Of a DNA stretch of 24,072 nucleotides, positions 16,585 through 23,221 are shown one piece after another (positions within the stretch are counted from its first letter, which is position 1; each line of letters begins with the position of its first letter). The DNA comes from DATAEK01 sp036258055. GTDB taxonomy: Bacteria > Acidobacteriota > Vicinamibacteria > Vicinamibacterales > 2-12-FULL-66-21. Where the stretch lies: NCBI GenBank assembly GCA_036258055.1, contig DATAEK010000446.1, positions 1 to 24,072 on the forward strand, written 5' to 3'. The position numbers and the translations under genes are program-made. Below the pieces are notes generated by a model. The model searched no databases, was not told the origin of the DNA, and was given only the letters and a program-made list of their open reading frames with translations.

Positions 16585-18274
16585 CTGACTCCCTCGCCTC
16601 GATCTTCGCCCAGGTGTCTTTCAGCGTGACGGTCCGGTTGAAGACGAGACCCTCCGGCCTCGAGTCAGGATCGACGCAGAAGTACCCGGTGCGTTCGAAC
16701 TGATAGCGGGTGCCCGGCGCGGCGGCGCGGACGCTCGGCTCGATCTTGCAGTGCTGCAGGACTTCGAGCGAGGCGGGGTTGAGATCGGCGCGGTAGTCAC
16801 CGCTCTCGCCAGGATTCTCATTGGTGAAAAGGCGATCGTAGAGCCGGACCTCGACGTCGAGTGCGTGGGCAGCCGAGACCCAGTGCAGCGTCGCCTTGAC
16901 CTTGCGCCCGTCCGGTGCGTCACCGCCGCGCGTGGCGGGATCGTAGGAGCAGCGTAACTCGGAGATCTCGCCTGTCGCTGGATCCTTCACCACGCTCGTG
17001 CACGTCACGAAATACGCCCCGCGCAGCCGCACTTCCCGCCCCGGCGAGAGCCGGAAGAACTTCTTCGGCGGATCCTCGCGGAAATCGTCGTGCTCGATCC
17101 ACAGCTCCTTCGAGAACGGTACCTTCCGCGAACCGGCGGCGTCGTCCTCCGGGTTGTTGATGACGTCGAACTCCTCCACCTGTCCGTCCGGATAGTTCTC
17201 GATGACCAGTTTCAGCGGTTTCAGCACACCCATGACGCGGGGTGCCCGGCGGTTGAGATCCTCGCGGACCGCGTGCTCGAGGAGCGCCACGTCCACGACG
17301 TTCTCGCGCTTGGCGACGCCAATCCGATCGCAGAACGTTCGGATCGCCTCCGGCGTGTAACCCCGGCGCCGCATCCCTACGAGCGTCGGCATCCGCGGAT
17401 CGTCCCAACCGCTCACGTGACCTTCCTCCACGAGCTCGAGCAGCTTCCGCTTGCTCGTGAGCGTGTAGGTCAGGTTCAGCCGGGCGAACTCGATCTGGCG
17501 AGGCGTCGCCGGCACCGGGAGGTTTTCAATCAGCCAGTCGTAGAGCGGCCGGTGATCCTCGAACTCGAGCGTGCAGAGCGAATGGGTGATGTGCTCGAGG
17601 GCGTCAGAAGGAGGGTGCGCGAAATCGTACATCGGATAGATGCACCAGGCGTCCCCCGTCCGGTGATGGTGCGCGCGCCGGATCCGGTAGAGGACCGGAT
17701 CCCGCATGTTGATGTTCGGCGACGCCATGTCGATCTTCGCGCGCAGGACATGGGCGCCGTCGGCGAACTCTCCGGCGCGCATGCGAGCAAACAGATCGAC
17801 GCTCTCCGCAATGGGGCGATTGCGATACGGACTGTCGGTGCCCGGTTCGGTCAGCGTTCCGCGGAGCGTACGAATCTCGTCAGCGGACGAGCTGTCCACG
17901 TAGGCCTTGCCGGTCTTGATCAGATGAACCGCGTATTCGTACAGCTGCTCGAAATAGTCGGACGCGTAGTACAGGCGATCCGCCCAGTCGAATCCGAGCC
18001 ACCGCACGTCTTCTTTGATCGAGTCCTCGTACTCGACATCTTCCTTCGTCGGGTTCGTGTCATCGAACCGCAGGTTGCAGGTGCCGCCGAACTCCTTCGC
18101 GACACCGAAGTTCAGGCAGATCGACTTCGCGTGACCGATGTGCAGATACCCGTTCGGCTCGGGCGGAAAGCGCGTCGCCACACGTCCGCGGAGCTTTCCC
18201 GCCTGGACGTCTTCCGCCACGATCGTGCGGATGAAATCGAGGGGGGTGTCGACGTCGTGGGCTGGCTCGGTCAT
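16571..18274 (-). CDS. glnS: Glutaminyl-tRNA synthetase
   Basis: This class I synthetase charges tRNA-Gln with glutamine. It is about 567 residues, the normal bacterial length. HIGH is at 45-48 in FPPEPNGYLHIGHAKS, the KMSKS loop appears as TLTSKRKLL, and LRFDDTNP and the C-terminal anticodon-binding beta barrels are intact. Its presence indicates direct Gln-tRNA formation, although many bacteria use GatCAB instead. Three starts are possible. The TTG at 18307 falls inside a TATAAT promoter element and can be excluded. ATGs at 18286 and 18274 both fit; 18274 aligns best with the family N-terminus (MTEPAHDVDTPLDFIRTIV) and has a weak GGA seven bases upstream. The last five residues are encoded by heptamer repeats. 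Confidence 0.97.
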   Translation of the reverse strand: MTEPAHDVDTPLDFIRTIVAEDVQAGKLRGRVATRFPPEPNGYLHIGHAKSICLNFGVAKEFGGTCNLRFDDTNPTKEDVEYEDSIKEDVRWLGFDWADRLYYASDYFEQLYEYAVHLIKTGKAYVDSSSADEIRTLRGTLTEPGTDSPYRNRPIAESVDLFARMRAGEFADGAHVLRAKIDMASPNINMRDPVLYRIRRAHHHRTGDAWCIYPMYDFAHPPSDALEHITHSLCTLEFEDHRPLYDWLIENLPVPATPRQIEFARLNLTYTLTSKRKLLELVEEGHVSGWDDPRMPTLVGMRRRGYTPEAIRTFCDRIGVAKRENVVDVALLEHAVREDLNRRAPRVMGVLKPLKLVIENYPDGQVEEFDVINNPEDDAAGSRKVPFSKELWIEHDDFREDPPKKFFRLSPGREVRLRGAYFVTCTSVVKDPATGEISELRCSYDPATRGGDAPDGRKVKATLHWVSAAHALDVEVRLYDRLFTNENPGESGDYRADLNPASLEVLQHCKIEPSVRAAAPGTRYQFERTGYFCVDPDSRPEGLVFNRTVTLKDTWAKIEARESGGRR

Positions 18275-18306
18275 CGATCGGTCCATTTTATGAAATGAAA
18301 ACCTCA

Positions 18307-18312
18307 ATTATA
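18307..18312 (-). promoter_or_regulatory. -10 element of the glnS promoter
   Basis: The minus strand carries a perfect TATAAT. Transcription would begin near 18300, giving a leader of about 14 or 26 bases depending on which ATG is used. No matching -35 is seen at 16-18 bp. The element excludes the TTG at 18307 as a start codon. Confidence 0.6.
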
Positions 18313-18386
18313 CCTTGGCAGGGAGAGGCCCGCGGCGACTCGACTCGTGCCGAACCGTGACACCATCATGCCCGTCCCATCAGAAG

Positions 18387-18440
18387 TTGCGCCGCTCGAC
18401 GGCTCTGATAGCATCGTGCGGCCGTTTCTCGCCCAGGAGG
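18387..18440 (+). promoter_or_regulatory. Candidate promoter and strong RBS of the beta-propeller gene
   Basis: TTGCGC (18387-18392), a 16-bp spacer and an extended -10 TGATAGCAT (18406-18414) form a weak promoter candidate in the gap divergent from glnS. AGGAGG at 18435-18440, nine bases before the ATG at 18450, is a near-perfect ribosome binding site and fixes the start codon. Confidence 0.5.
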
Positions 18441-18449
18441 CAAGGACCT

Positions 18450-19835
18450 ATGCGTCCCTCGTTGAAAGCACTCACCGCCAGCACATTCCTTGCGGTTTCC
18501 GTCGTTGCCGGCCATGTCACGTTGCGTGGTGACATCGCGCCGCGCCCCGGCGTCGATTGGCCGCAGTTCCGCGGTATCCGCGCCGCCGGCGTTGCAGACG
18601 GCTTCACCCTGCCGTCGTCGTGGAGCGTTGCCGAAGGAAAAGGCATCGCCTGGAAGACGCCGATTCCCGGCCTGGGCCACTCGAGTCCCGTCGTGTGGGG
18701 CGACGCCCTCTTTCTGACAACCGCCATCAGCGGTCAGAAAGACGCCGGCCTGAAGGTCGGCCTCTACGGCGACATCAGTCCCGTGCAGGACGACACGACG
18801 CACGAGTGGCGTGTCTACTGCCTCGACAAGAAGACCGGCGCGATCAAGTGGCAGCAGACGGCGTACTCGGGGGTTCCGAAGATCAAGCGTCACATGAAGG
18901 CGACCCACGCCAATTCAACGGTCGCGACCGACGGTCAGCGGGTCGTCGCGTTCTTCGGATCCGAAGGGCTCTACGCGTACGACCTGACCGGCAAACTGCT
19001 CTGGAAGAAAGATCTGGGCGTCCTGGATGCCGGCTTCTACATGGTGCCCGACGCGCAGTGGGAAACGGGCAGCTCGCCGATCATCCACAACAACGTCGTT
19101 GTCGTGCAGGCCGACGTTCAAAAAGGATCCTTCATCGCCGCGTTCGACGCGCAGGACGGTCACGAGCTCTGGCGCGTGACGCGGGACGACGTGCCGACGT
19201 GGAGTACGCCCACGGTGCACGAAGTGGGCGGGCAGACACAACTCATCGTGAACGGTCTGCGACACATCGGCGCCTACGATTTCAAAACCGGCAAGGAGAT
19301 CTGGAAGCTGAAAGGCCTCGGCGACATTCCGATTCCAACGCCGGTCGTGCAGGACGGATTGATCTACGTCACCAACGCGCACGGTATGGGCGCGCCGGTC
19401 TTCGCGATCAAGGAAACCGCCACGGGAGACATCTCGCTCGCGAAAGACACGACGAGCAACGACTCGGTCGTGTGGAGTTATCCGCGAGGCGGCGGCTACA
19501 TGTCCACGCCGCTCGTGTATCAGGGGCTGCTCTACATCGTGAACTACAACGGCGTGATCATGGTGTACGACGCACGAACCGGCGAGAAGAAGTATCAGGA
19601 GCGGCTCGCGAGCGGCACGACCGCGTTCACGTCATCTCCAGTCGCCGCTGACGGGAAGGTCTATATCGCCAGCGAAGACGGACACATGCTGGTGCTGAAA
19701 GCAGGACCGACGTATCAGGTCCTCGCGGACAACGACATGATGGAGAGTACGCTCGCGACGCCCGCGCTCTCGGAAGGCCTGCTCCTGATCCGCACACAGG
19801 GCCACGTGATCGCGATCCGAAACACCGATCGCTGA
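18450..19835 (+). CDS. Secreted PQQ-like beta-propeller repeat protein
   Basis: This is a 461-residue exported protein. The ATG at 18450 is set by AGGAGG nine bases upstream and begins a signal peptide (MRPSLKALTASTFLAVSVVA); a longer in-frame ORF from 18315 has no such signal. The mature protein starts with DWPQFRG, a motif seen at the front of many PQQ-like propellers, and then shows repeated blade signatures: WKTPIPGLGHSSPVVWGDALFL, VYCLDKKTGAIKWQQ, LYAYDLTGKLLWKKDL, IAAFDAQDGHELWRV, IGAYDFKTGKEIWKL and IMVYDARTGEKKY. It should fold as a seven- or eight-bladed WD-type propeller in the periplasm. Relatives include the BamB assembly factor and quinoprotein dehydrogenases. No dehydrogenase catalytic residues or partner genes are evident, so a binding or scaffold role is as likely as an enzymatic one. 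Confidence 0.88.
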   Translation: MRPSLKALTASTFLAVSVVAGHVTLRGDIAPRPGVDWPQFRGIRAAGVADGFTLPSSWSVAEGKGIAWKTPIPGLGHSSPVVWGDALFLTTAISGQKDAGLKVGLYGDISPVQDDTTHEWRVYCLDKKTGAIKWQQTAYSGVPKIKRHMKATHANSTVATDGQRVVAFFGSEGLYAYDLTGKLLWKKDLGVLDAGFYMVPDAQWETGSSPIIHNNVVVVQADVQKGSFIAAFDAQDGHELWRVTRDDVPTWSTPTVHEVGGQTQLIVNGLRHIGAYDFKTGKEIWKLKGLGDIPIPTPVVQDGLIYVTNAHGMGAPVFAIKETATGDISLAKDTTSNDSVVWSYPRGGGYMSTPLVYQGLLYIVNYNGVIMVYDARTGEKKYQERLASGTTAFTSSPVAADGKVYIASEDGHMLVLKAGPTYQVLADNDMMESTLATPALSEGLLLIRTQGHVIAIRNTDR

Positions 19836-19884
19836 GCGGGACCGCTGCTGGATCACGCGTCCAGGTCCGATAGTTCTCTATGGG

Positions 19885-20094
19885 ATGTTCTATTTCTTTC
19901 AGCGTGGCTCCGACTTCCTGCAATGCGAAATCAAGGGCGACGACGCAATGGGATACGAGATCGTCATTTCCGAGCCGAAGCGTCCTGAGCGACGCGAAGC
20001 GTTTGCGACGTCCGCCGAGGCATACGACCGCTGGCTCCAGCTCCAGGAACGGCTAGTCTCCGAAGGCTGGTGGGGCCCGCACGGCCGCGACTGA
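19885..20094 (+). CDS. Small conserved-looking hypothetical protein
   Basis: This is a 69-residue protein with beta-strand-like N-terminal half (MFYFFQRGSDFLQCEIKGD, then YEIVISEP), a helix around RWLQLQERLVSEG and a distinctive C-terminal GWWGPHGRD. The composition is protein-like and the frame is free of the arginine/serine bias seen in spurious ORFs here. The ATG at 19885 follows the beta-propeller gene by 49 bp on the same strand, so it may be its operon partner. The ribosome binding site is weak. I cannot name a family. A role as a small regulatory or adaptor protein is only a guess. Confidence 0.7.
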   Translation: MFYFFQRGSDFLQCEIKGDDAMGYEIVISEPKRPERREAFATSAEAYDRWLQLQERLVSEGWWGPHGRD

Positions 20095-20312
20095 TCGCCA
20101 CGTTCCGAAACAGCACGGCCTTGTCCGCCGTGATTCCCTAACAGACTGATTTGGTGGCGTTTTTGACGCTCACCGAGTGGTCTGTTTTCGGACAGTGGAA
20201 GAATCGCGGTTTTCTTGAGAAAGAATCGCGATCCATTCGAAGAATGTGTCTTTTCTGAACAGATCCTCGCCAACTACGCGCACAGCCGGGCCCAAAACGC
20301 GAGTCGCCGCAG

Positions 20313-20332
20313 GTAGCTAAGCTACATTTAAT
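20313..20332 (+). promoter_or_regulatory. Palindromic operator overlapping a -10 element, upstream of PilZ gene
   Basis: GTAGCT-A-AGCTAC (20313-20325) is a perfect 13-bp palindrome. It runs to within one base of TTTAAT (20327-20332, 5 of 6 matches to TATAAT). The -35 region (TCGCCG, 20304-20309) is poor, as expected if an activator is needed. A transcript from here would start near 20339 and carry a leader of about 145 bases. The flanking part of the gap, 20095-20312, contains another weak hairpin (ATCGCG 20203-20208 with CGCGAT 20227-20232) but no gene I can support. Confidence 0.4.
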
Positions 20333-20385
20333 CAAGTGTTTGCAGCCTCCATTCGGAATTATGGCTCCGGCCTTGCCTATCCAGT

Positions 20386-20467
20386 CCCCAGCAGACTGAG
20401 GTCTGGGGCGACCTGGAGGGGTGCCGGATGGATCGCGGCCGCGGAGCGGGAGGGGCCCGTTCCGCGG
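20386..20467 (+). ncRNA. Structured 5' leader of the PilZ gene
   Basis: Two hairpins stand in the predicted leader. The first pairs CCCC and AGAC (20386-20389, 20393-20396) with GTCT and GGGG (20401-20408). The second is strong: CCGCGGAGCGGG (20439-20450) pairs with CCCGTTCCGCGG (20456-20467) across a five-base loop, 12 pairs with one G-U. The second stem ends about 11 bases before the GAGG ribosome binding site, so it could influence translation. It does not match the c-di-GMP riboswitch cores I know. Confidence 0.35.
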
Positions 20468-20491
20468 TACGCGACGTGAGGCATGGAACAC

Positions 20492-21430
20492 ATGGCAATC
20501 ATTGACAGGGCGGCATCGACGTTGGTCAGTGCCTCGGCGGCCTCGGCGGCCCTCGGGCGAAACAGACATCTAGCCGAAGCAACCAACCGTGCCGGCCGTG
20601 AACGGCGGCGGCATCCGCGGCTGGTGCTCGACGAGCTCGTTTGGCTCGAGTCGGCGCGGCTGCGGCAGGGACCTCCGGTGACGATCGTGGACCTGTCAGC
20701 GGGAGGCGCTCTGCTCGAAGTCGCGGAAAAGCTGCCGGCCGGTTCGATTCAGTCGCTCGAAATCAGTGGACCGGCGACGGAGATTGTCGTCCTCGTCGAC
20801 GTGCTGCGGTGCCGGCCGATTGACGACGGGGGGTCAATGTACCGGATCGCCTGTCGCTTCCCGCGGCCAATCGATTTGCCGGAAGCCCCATCCCCAGTTG
20901 CGAAGCTCCCGCCCGCCGACTCGGCGCACCCCGCCCTGGAGGTGCTGCCGCCCTCGGTGGACCCGATGGCTCGGCCCGTTGCGCCCACGCCGGCCGCATC
21001 GGCCTCGAAGCCGGAAGTGGCACCACAGGGAAACGCGTGGCAAAAGCTCGTCGTCCGGTTCACGGATGGCACTGCCCACAAAGGATTCAGCCAGGACTTC
21101 AACTCGGCGCGGGGACAGTTCTCGTTGTGGCCATCGATCACTTCGGCCAAGCACGAGGGCATCGTCGTTCCCCTCGATCGCTTGAAGGCGGTCTTCTTCG
21201 TCCGCGACTTTGCGGGTGATCCCGGATACGTCGAAGAGAAAACCTACGGGCATCCGTCGCAGGGGCGTCGCATCGAGGTGACGTTCAAGGATGGCGAAGT
21301 GCTCTTTGGCTCGACTCTGGTCTACAAGCCGAACGCGGTCGGGTTCTTCGTCACGCCTGGCGACCCTAAAGCCAACAACACACGCGTGTTCGTCGCGGCC
21401 GGGGCCGTGAGCGGTGTGCGGTTTCCGTAG
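20492..21430 (+). CDS. PilZ-domain protein with conserved C-terminal domain
   Basis: This is a c-di-GMP-binding type protein. The PilZ domain occupies about residues 35-125 and has both ligand signatures: RRHPR (RxxxR) and DLSAGG (DxSxxG). A proline/alanine-rich linker (about 130-180) joins it to a C-terminal domain of about 130 residues with KLVVRFTDGTAHKGFSQDF, DRLKAVFFVRDFAG and IEVTFKDGEVLFGSTL. I recall such domains as a separate conserved family in myxobacteria and acidobacteria (possibly DUF6982), but I cannot confirm the name. There is no signal or membrane segment. An ATG at 20483 is possible, but GAGG (20478-20481) is one base from it and ten from the ATG at 20492, so 20492 is preferred. 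A second PilZ protein follows downstream. Confidence 0.85.
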   Translation: MAIIDRAASTLVSASAASAALGRNRHLAEATNRAGRERRRHPRLVLDELVWLESARLRQGPPVTIVDLSAGGALLEVAEKLPAGSIQSLEISGPATEIVVLVDVLRCRPIDDGGSMYRIACRFPRPIDLPEAPSPVAKLPPADSAHPALEVLPPSVDPMARPVAPTPAASASKPEVAPQGNAWQKLVVRFTDGTAHKGFSQDFNSARGQFSLWPSITSAKHEGIVVPLDRLKAVFFVRDFAGDPGYVEEKTYGHPSQGRRIEVTFKDGEVLFGSTLVYKPNAVGFFVTPGDPKANNTRVFVAAGAVSGVRFP

Positions 21431-21543
21431 TCGGGGAGCTGCGTTCAAGTCCTGTGATCCGTCGGCGCCGAGCGGATCGCGCTCCGCGCTCATCGACTAA
21501 AGTTGTCATCGGCAGCCACCGATAGCCGGCCGAGGCGCTCCCC

Positions 21544-21648
21544 ATGCGTAGCGACCGGCGTGTTCCTTCCTTCTTTTCGGACCCCGCACTGCCCACAGTT
21601 GTGACGATTGTCACAATTGCGATCCTGCTGGCACTTGGGCTGCGTTGA
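21544..21648 (+). CDS. Possible 34-residue single-pass membrane peptide
   Basis: A short frame encodes a polar, basic start (MRSDRRVPSFFSDPALP) followed by one hydrophobic helix (TVVTIVTIAILLALGLR) and then a TGA stop. GAGG lies eight bases before the ATG. The layout, a charged N-terminus and one clean membrane span ending in Arg, is typical of small membrane proteins. However, the frame is short and also contains the CRP-like palindrome at 21599-21616, so part of the sequence may be constrained as DNA. Treat it as a candidate only. Confidence 0.3.
   Translation: MRSDRRVPSFFSDPALPTVVTIVTIAILLALGLR
21599..21616. promoter_or_regulatory. Perfect CRP/FNR-family-type palindrome
   Basis: TTGTGA-CGATTG-TCACAA is an 18-bp site with exact TGTGA-N6-TCACA, the consensus recognised by CRP-like regulators; the arms TTGTGAC/GTCACAA are perfect over seven bases. 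It lies 187 bp before the receiver-PilZ start and about 90 bp before TATAAA at 21706-21711, which may be that gene's -10. The remainder of the 372-bp gap (21431-21543, 21649-21802) shows nothing further that I can name. Confidence 0.55.
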
Positions 21649-21802
21649 GGGCCGGAAGTCTCCGGCACGGCGCGACAAACCTGCATCACGGAATCCGCTT
21701 CCGGATATAAAGTTGTGCTGTGCACTTGACACGGGCGGCCTTTCTCGTGCTTCCTCTGCTCTGCACACGTTCCAGTTCATCCTCGACGCCGGAATCAAAT
21801 CG

Positions 21803-22474
21803 ATGTCTGCCAGAGTGCTGATCGTCGAAGACGATCCCGCAACGCGCAGCGGGCTGGCCGAACTGCTGGCGAACGCCGGTTACCAGACGCACGCGTTGGC
21901 GACGTTCGAGGAAGGACTGCGCGCGCTCCGGTCCGAACCGCCCGACCTGCTCATCGCCGATGTGCGGCTTGGTGCGTTCAACGGTCTGCAATTGCTGGTC
22001 AGCAGCCCACGGCGGATCCCGGCGATCATGATCACCGGGTTCGCCGATCCGGTGCTCGAAGCCGACGCGCGTCAGCACGGCGCTGACTACCTGCTGAAAC
22101 CCGTCGCGCCGGCGGCCCTGCTGGATCTGGTGCGCCGGCGGCTGGCTGACGTGAGGGAATCGCGCTTCGAGGCGCCGCGCCGCTGGGAGCGCAAACTGGT
22201 GACCGGTGGGCTGGCGGCGCGAATCGACGATCAGCCGGCCCGTATCCTCGACGTCAGTTACGGTGGACTGCGCTTCGAAATCCCGCGCACGGAGGAGCGA
22301 GCGCTGCCTACCTCGCTCAGCATCCATCTGCTCTCGTCCGATCTGTCGATGCGCGCCGACCTCGTGTGGCAGACTGCGAGGGGGGAGCAGGCGTGGCTCT
22401 GCGGCGCCGCCGTGTCGCAGACGAGCCCGGCCGCCGCGCGACAGTGGCGCGGCCTGGTGGACGCCGTGTCCTGA
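21803..22474 (+). CDS. Response regulator: receiver domain fused to PilZ domain
   Basis: This is a 223-residue response regulator. The receiver domain (1-115) has the acidic pocket E9-D10-D11 (IVEDD), phosphoacceptor D53 (LLIADVRLG), T78 (MITGF) and K99 (LLKPV), all intact. The output is a PilZ domain (about 123-220) with RRWER at 126-130 (RxxxR) and DVSYGG at 150-155 (DxSxxG), the two c-di-GMP-binding signatures. It should integrate a phosphorylation input with c-di-GMP, probably as a protein-protein output because no DNA-binding or enzymatic domain is present. The ATG at 21803 begins exactly at the receiver's first strand; the longer in-frame start at 21608 adds an unlikely 65-residue tail. 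No kinase is adjacent. Confidence 0.92.
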   Translation: MSARVLIVEDDPATRSGLAELLANAGYQTHALATFEEGLRALRSEPPDLLIADVRLGAFNGLQLLVSSPRRIPAIMITGFADPVLEADARQHGADYLLKPVAPAALLDLVRRRLADVRESRFEAPRRWERKLVTGGLAARIDDQPARILDVSYGGLRFEIPRTEERALPTSLSIHLLSSDLSMRADLVWQTARGEQAWLCGAAVSQTSPAAARQWRGLVDAVS

Positions 22475-22500
22475 CGGCGGATCCCCGGAAGTCCAACACC

Positions 22501-23142
22501 ATGTCCGATCCGCTCTTCTCCGAGCCCCTTCGCACCTATCTCGACGATCTGGTCCCGGCGCGTCACCCCGAGCTCGCGCGCATGGAAGCCTACGCGCGAG
22601 AGCACGACTTCCCCATCATCGGCCCGGCCTCAGGCCAGTGCTGCTACGTATTGTCGCGGCTGGCTGGCGCCCGCCGGGTGTTCGAGCTGGGTTCGGGATA
22701 CGGCTACTCCACTGCGTGGTTCGCCCGCGCCGTCATGGAGAACGGCGGCGGCGAAGTGCACCACGTGGTCTGGGACAAGGATCTCTCGGATCGCGCGCGC
22801 AAGCACCTCGCCGCGATCGGTGTCGACGGTGTGGTGCGTTTTCACGTCAGCGAAGCCGTCGAAACGCTGCGTGCCACTCCGGGTCAGTGGGACGTGATCT
22901 TCATGGACATCGACAAGCGTGGGTACCCCGACGCCGTGCCGCTCATCGCAGAGCGGCTGCGGAAGGGCGGCATCCTGATCGTCGACAACATGCTGTGGAG
23001 CGGCCGCGTGTTCGACGCCGCCGATCGATCCGCGGACACGGAAGCAATCCGTCGTGCGACCGAGCGGCTGACGAGAAGTCCGGAGTGGATCTCGACGCTG
23101 GTGCCGATTCGAGACGGCCTGCTCGTGTCGTACCGCACGTGA
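22501..23142 (+). CDS. O-methyltransferase, catechol/caffeoyl-CoA type
   Basis: This is a 213-residue SAM-dependent methyltransferase of the metal-dependent O-methyltransferase group. The SAM-binding loop is VFELGSGYGYSTAWF (60-74). The acidic residues for the ribose and metal are in VWDKD (90-94) and FMDIDKRGY (134-142), and VDNMLWSGRV (161-170) is the family's substrate/metal motif. It acts in the cytosol on a small hydroxylated (catechol-like) substrate; the exact one cannot be told. The ATG at 22501 follows GGAAG at suitable spacing and fits the family's short N-terminus; a longer in-frame start at 22366 would run inside the receiver-PilZ gene. It is only 26 bp downstream of that gene and is likely co-transcribed. 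Confidence 0.92.
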   Translation: MSDPLFSEPLRTYLDDLVPARHPELARMEAYAREHDFPIIGPASGQCCYVLSRLAGARRVFELGSGYGYSTAWFARAVMENGGGEVHHVVWDKDLSDRARKHLAAIGVDGVVRFHVSEAVETLRATPGQWDVIFMDIDKRGYPDAVPLIAERLRKGGILIVDNMLWSGRVFDAADRSADTEAIRRATERLTRSPEWISTLVPIRDGLLVSYRT

Positions 23143-23221
23143 CCGCGCGCGGGCCCGCCGGATTCAAAGGACGCGCACGCCCGCTCGGTGGCGCAGCGCC
23201 TGAACTGCAAGCAGCTCGCAC

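Noticed and set aside
17090..18298. Long plus-strand ORF (402 codons) opposite glnS
   Set aside because: Shadow of an essential, fully conserved gene; composition is that of a mirrored GC-rich frame.
20095..20482. GEMM-type c-di-GMP riboswitch
   Set aside because: The conserved core words of the known c-di-GMP riboswitch classes are absent; only hairpins can be supported.
21726..21731. TTGACA as -35 of the receiver-PilZ gene
   Set aside because: A perfect hexamer, but no acceptable -10 follows at 16-18 bp.
21608..21802. N-terminal extension of the receiver-PilZ protein
   Set aside because: It has no protein-like features and overlaps the CRP-type site; the ATG at 21803 starts exactly at the receiver fold.
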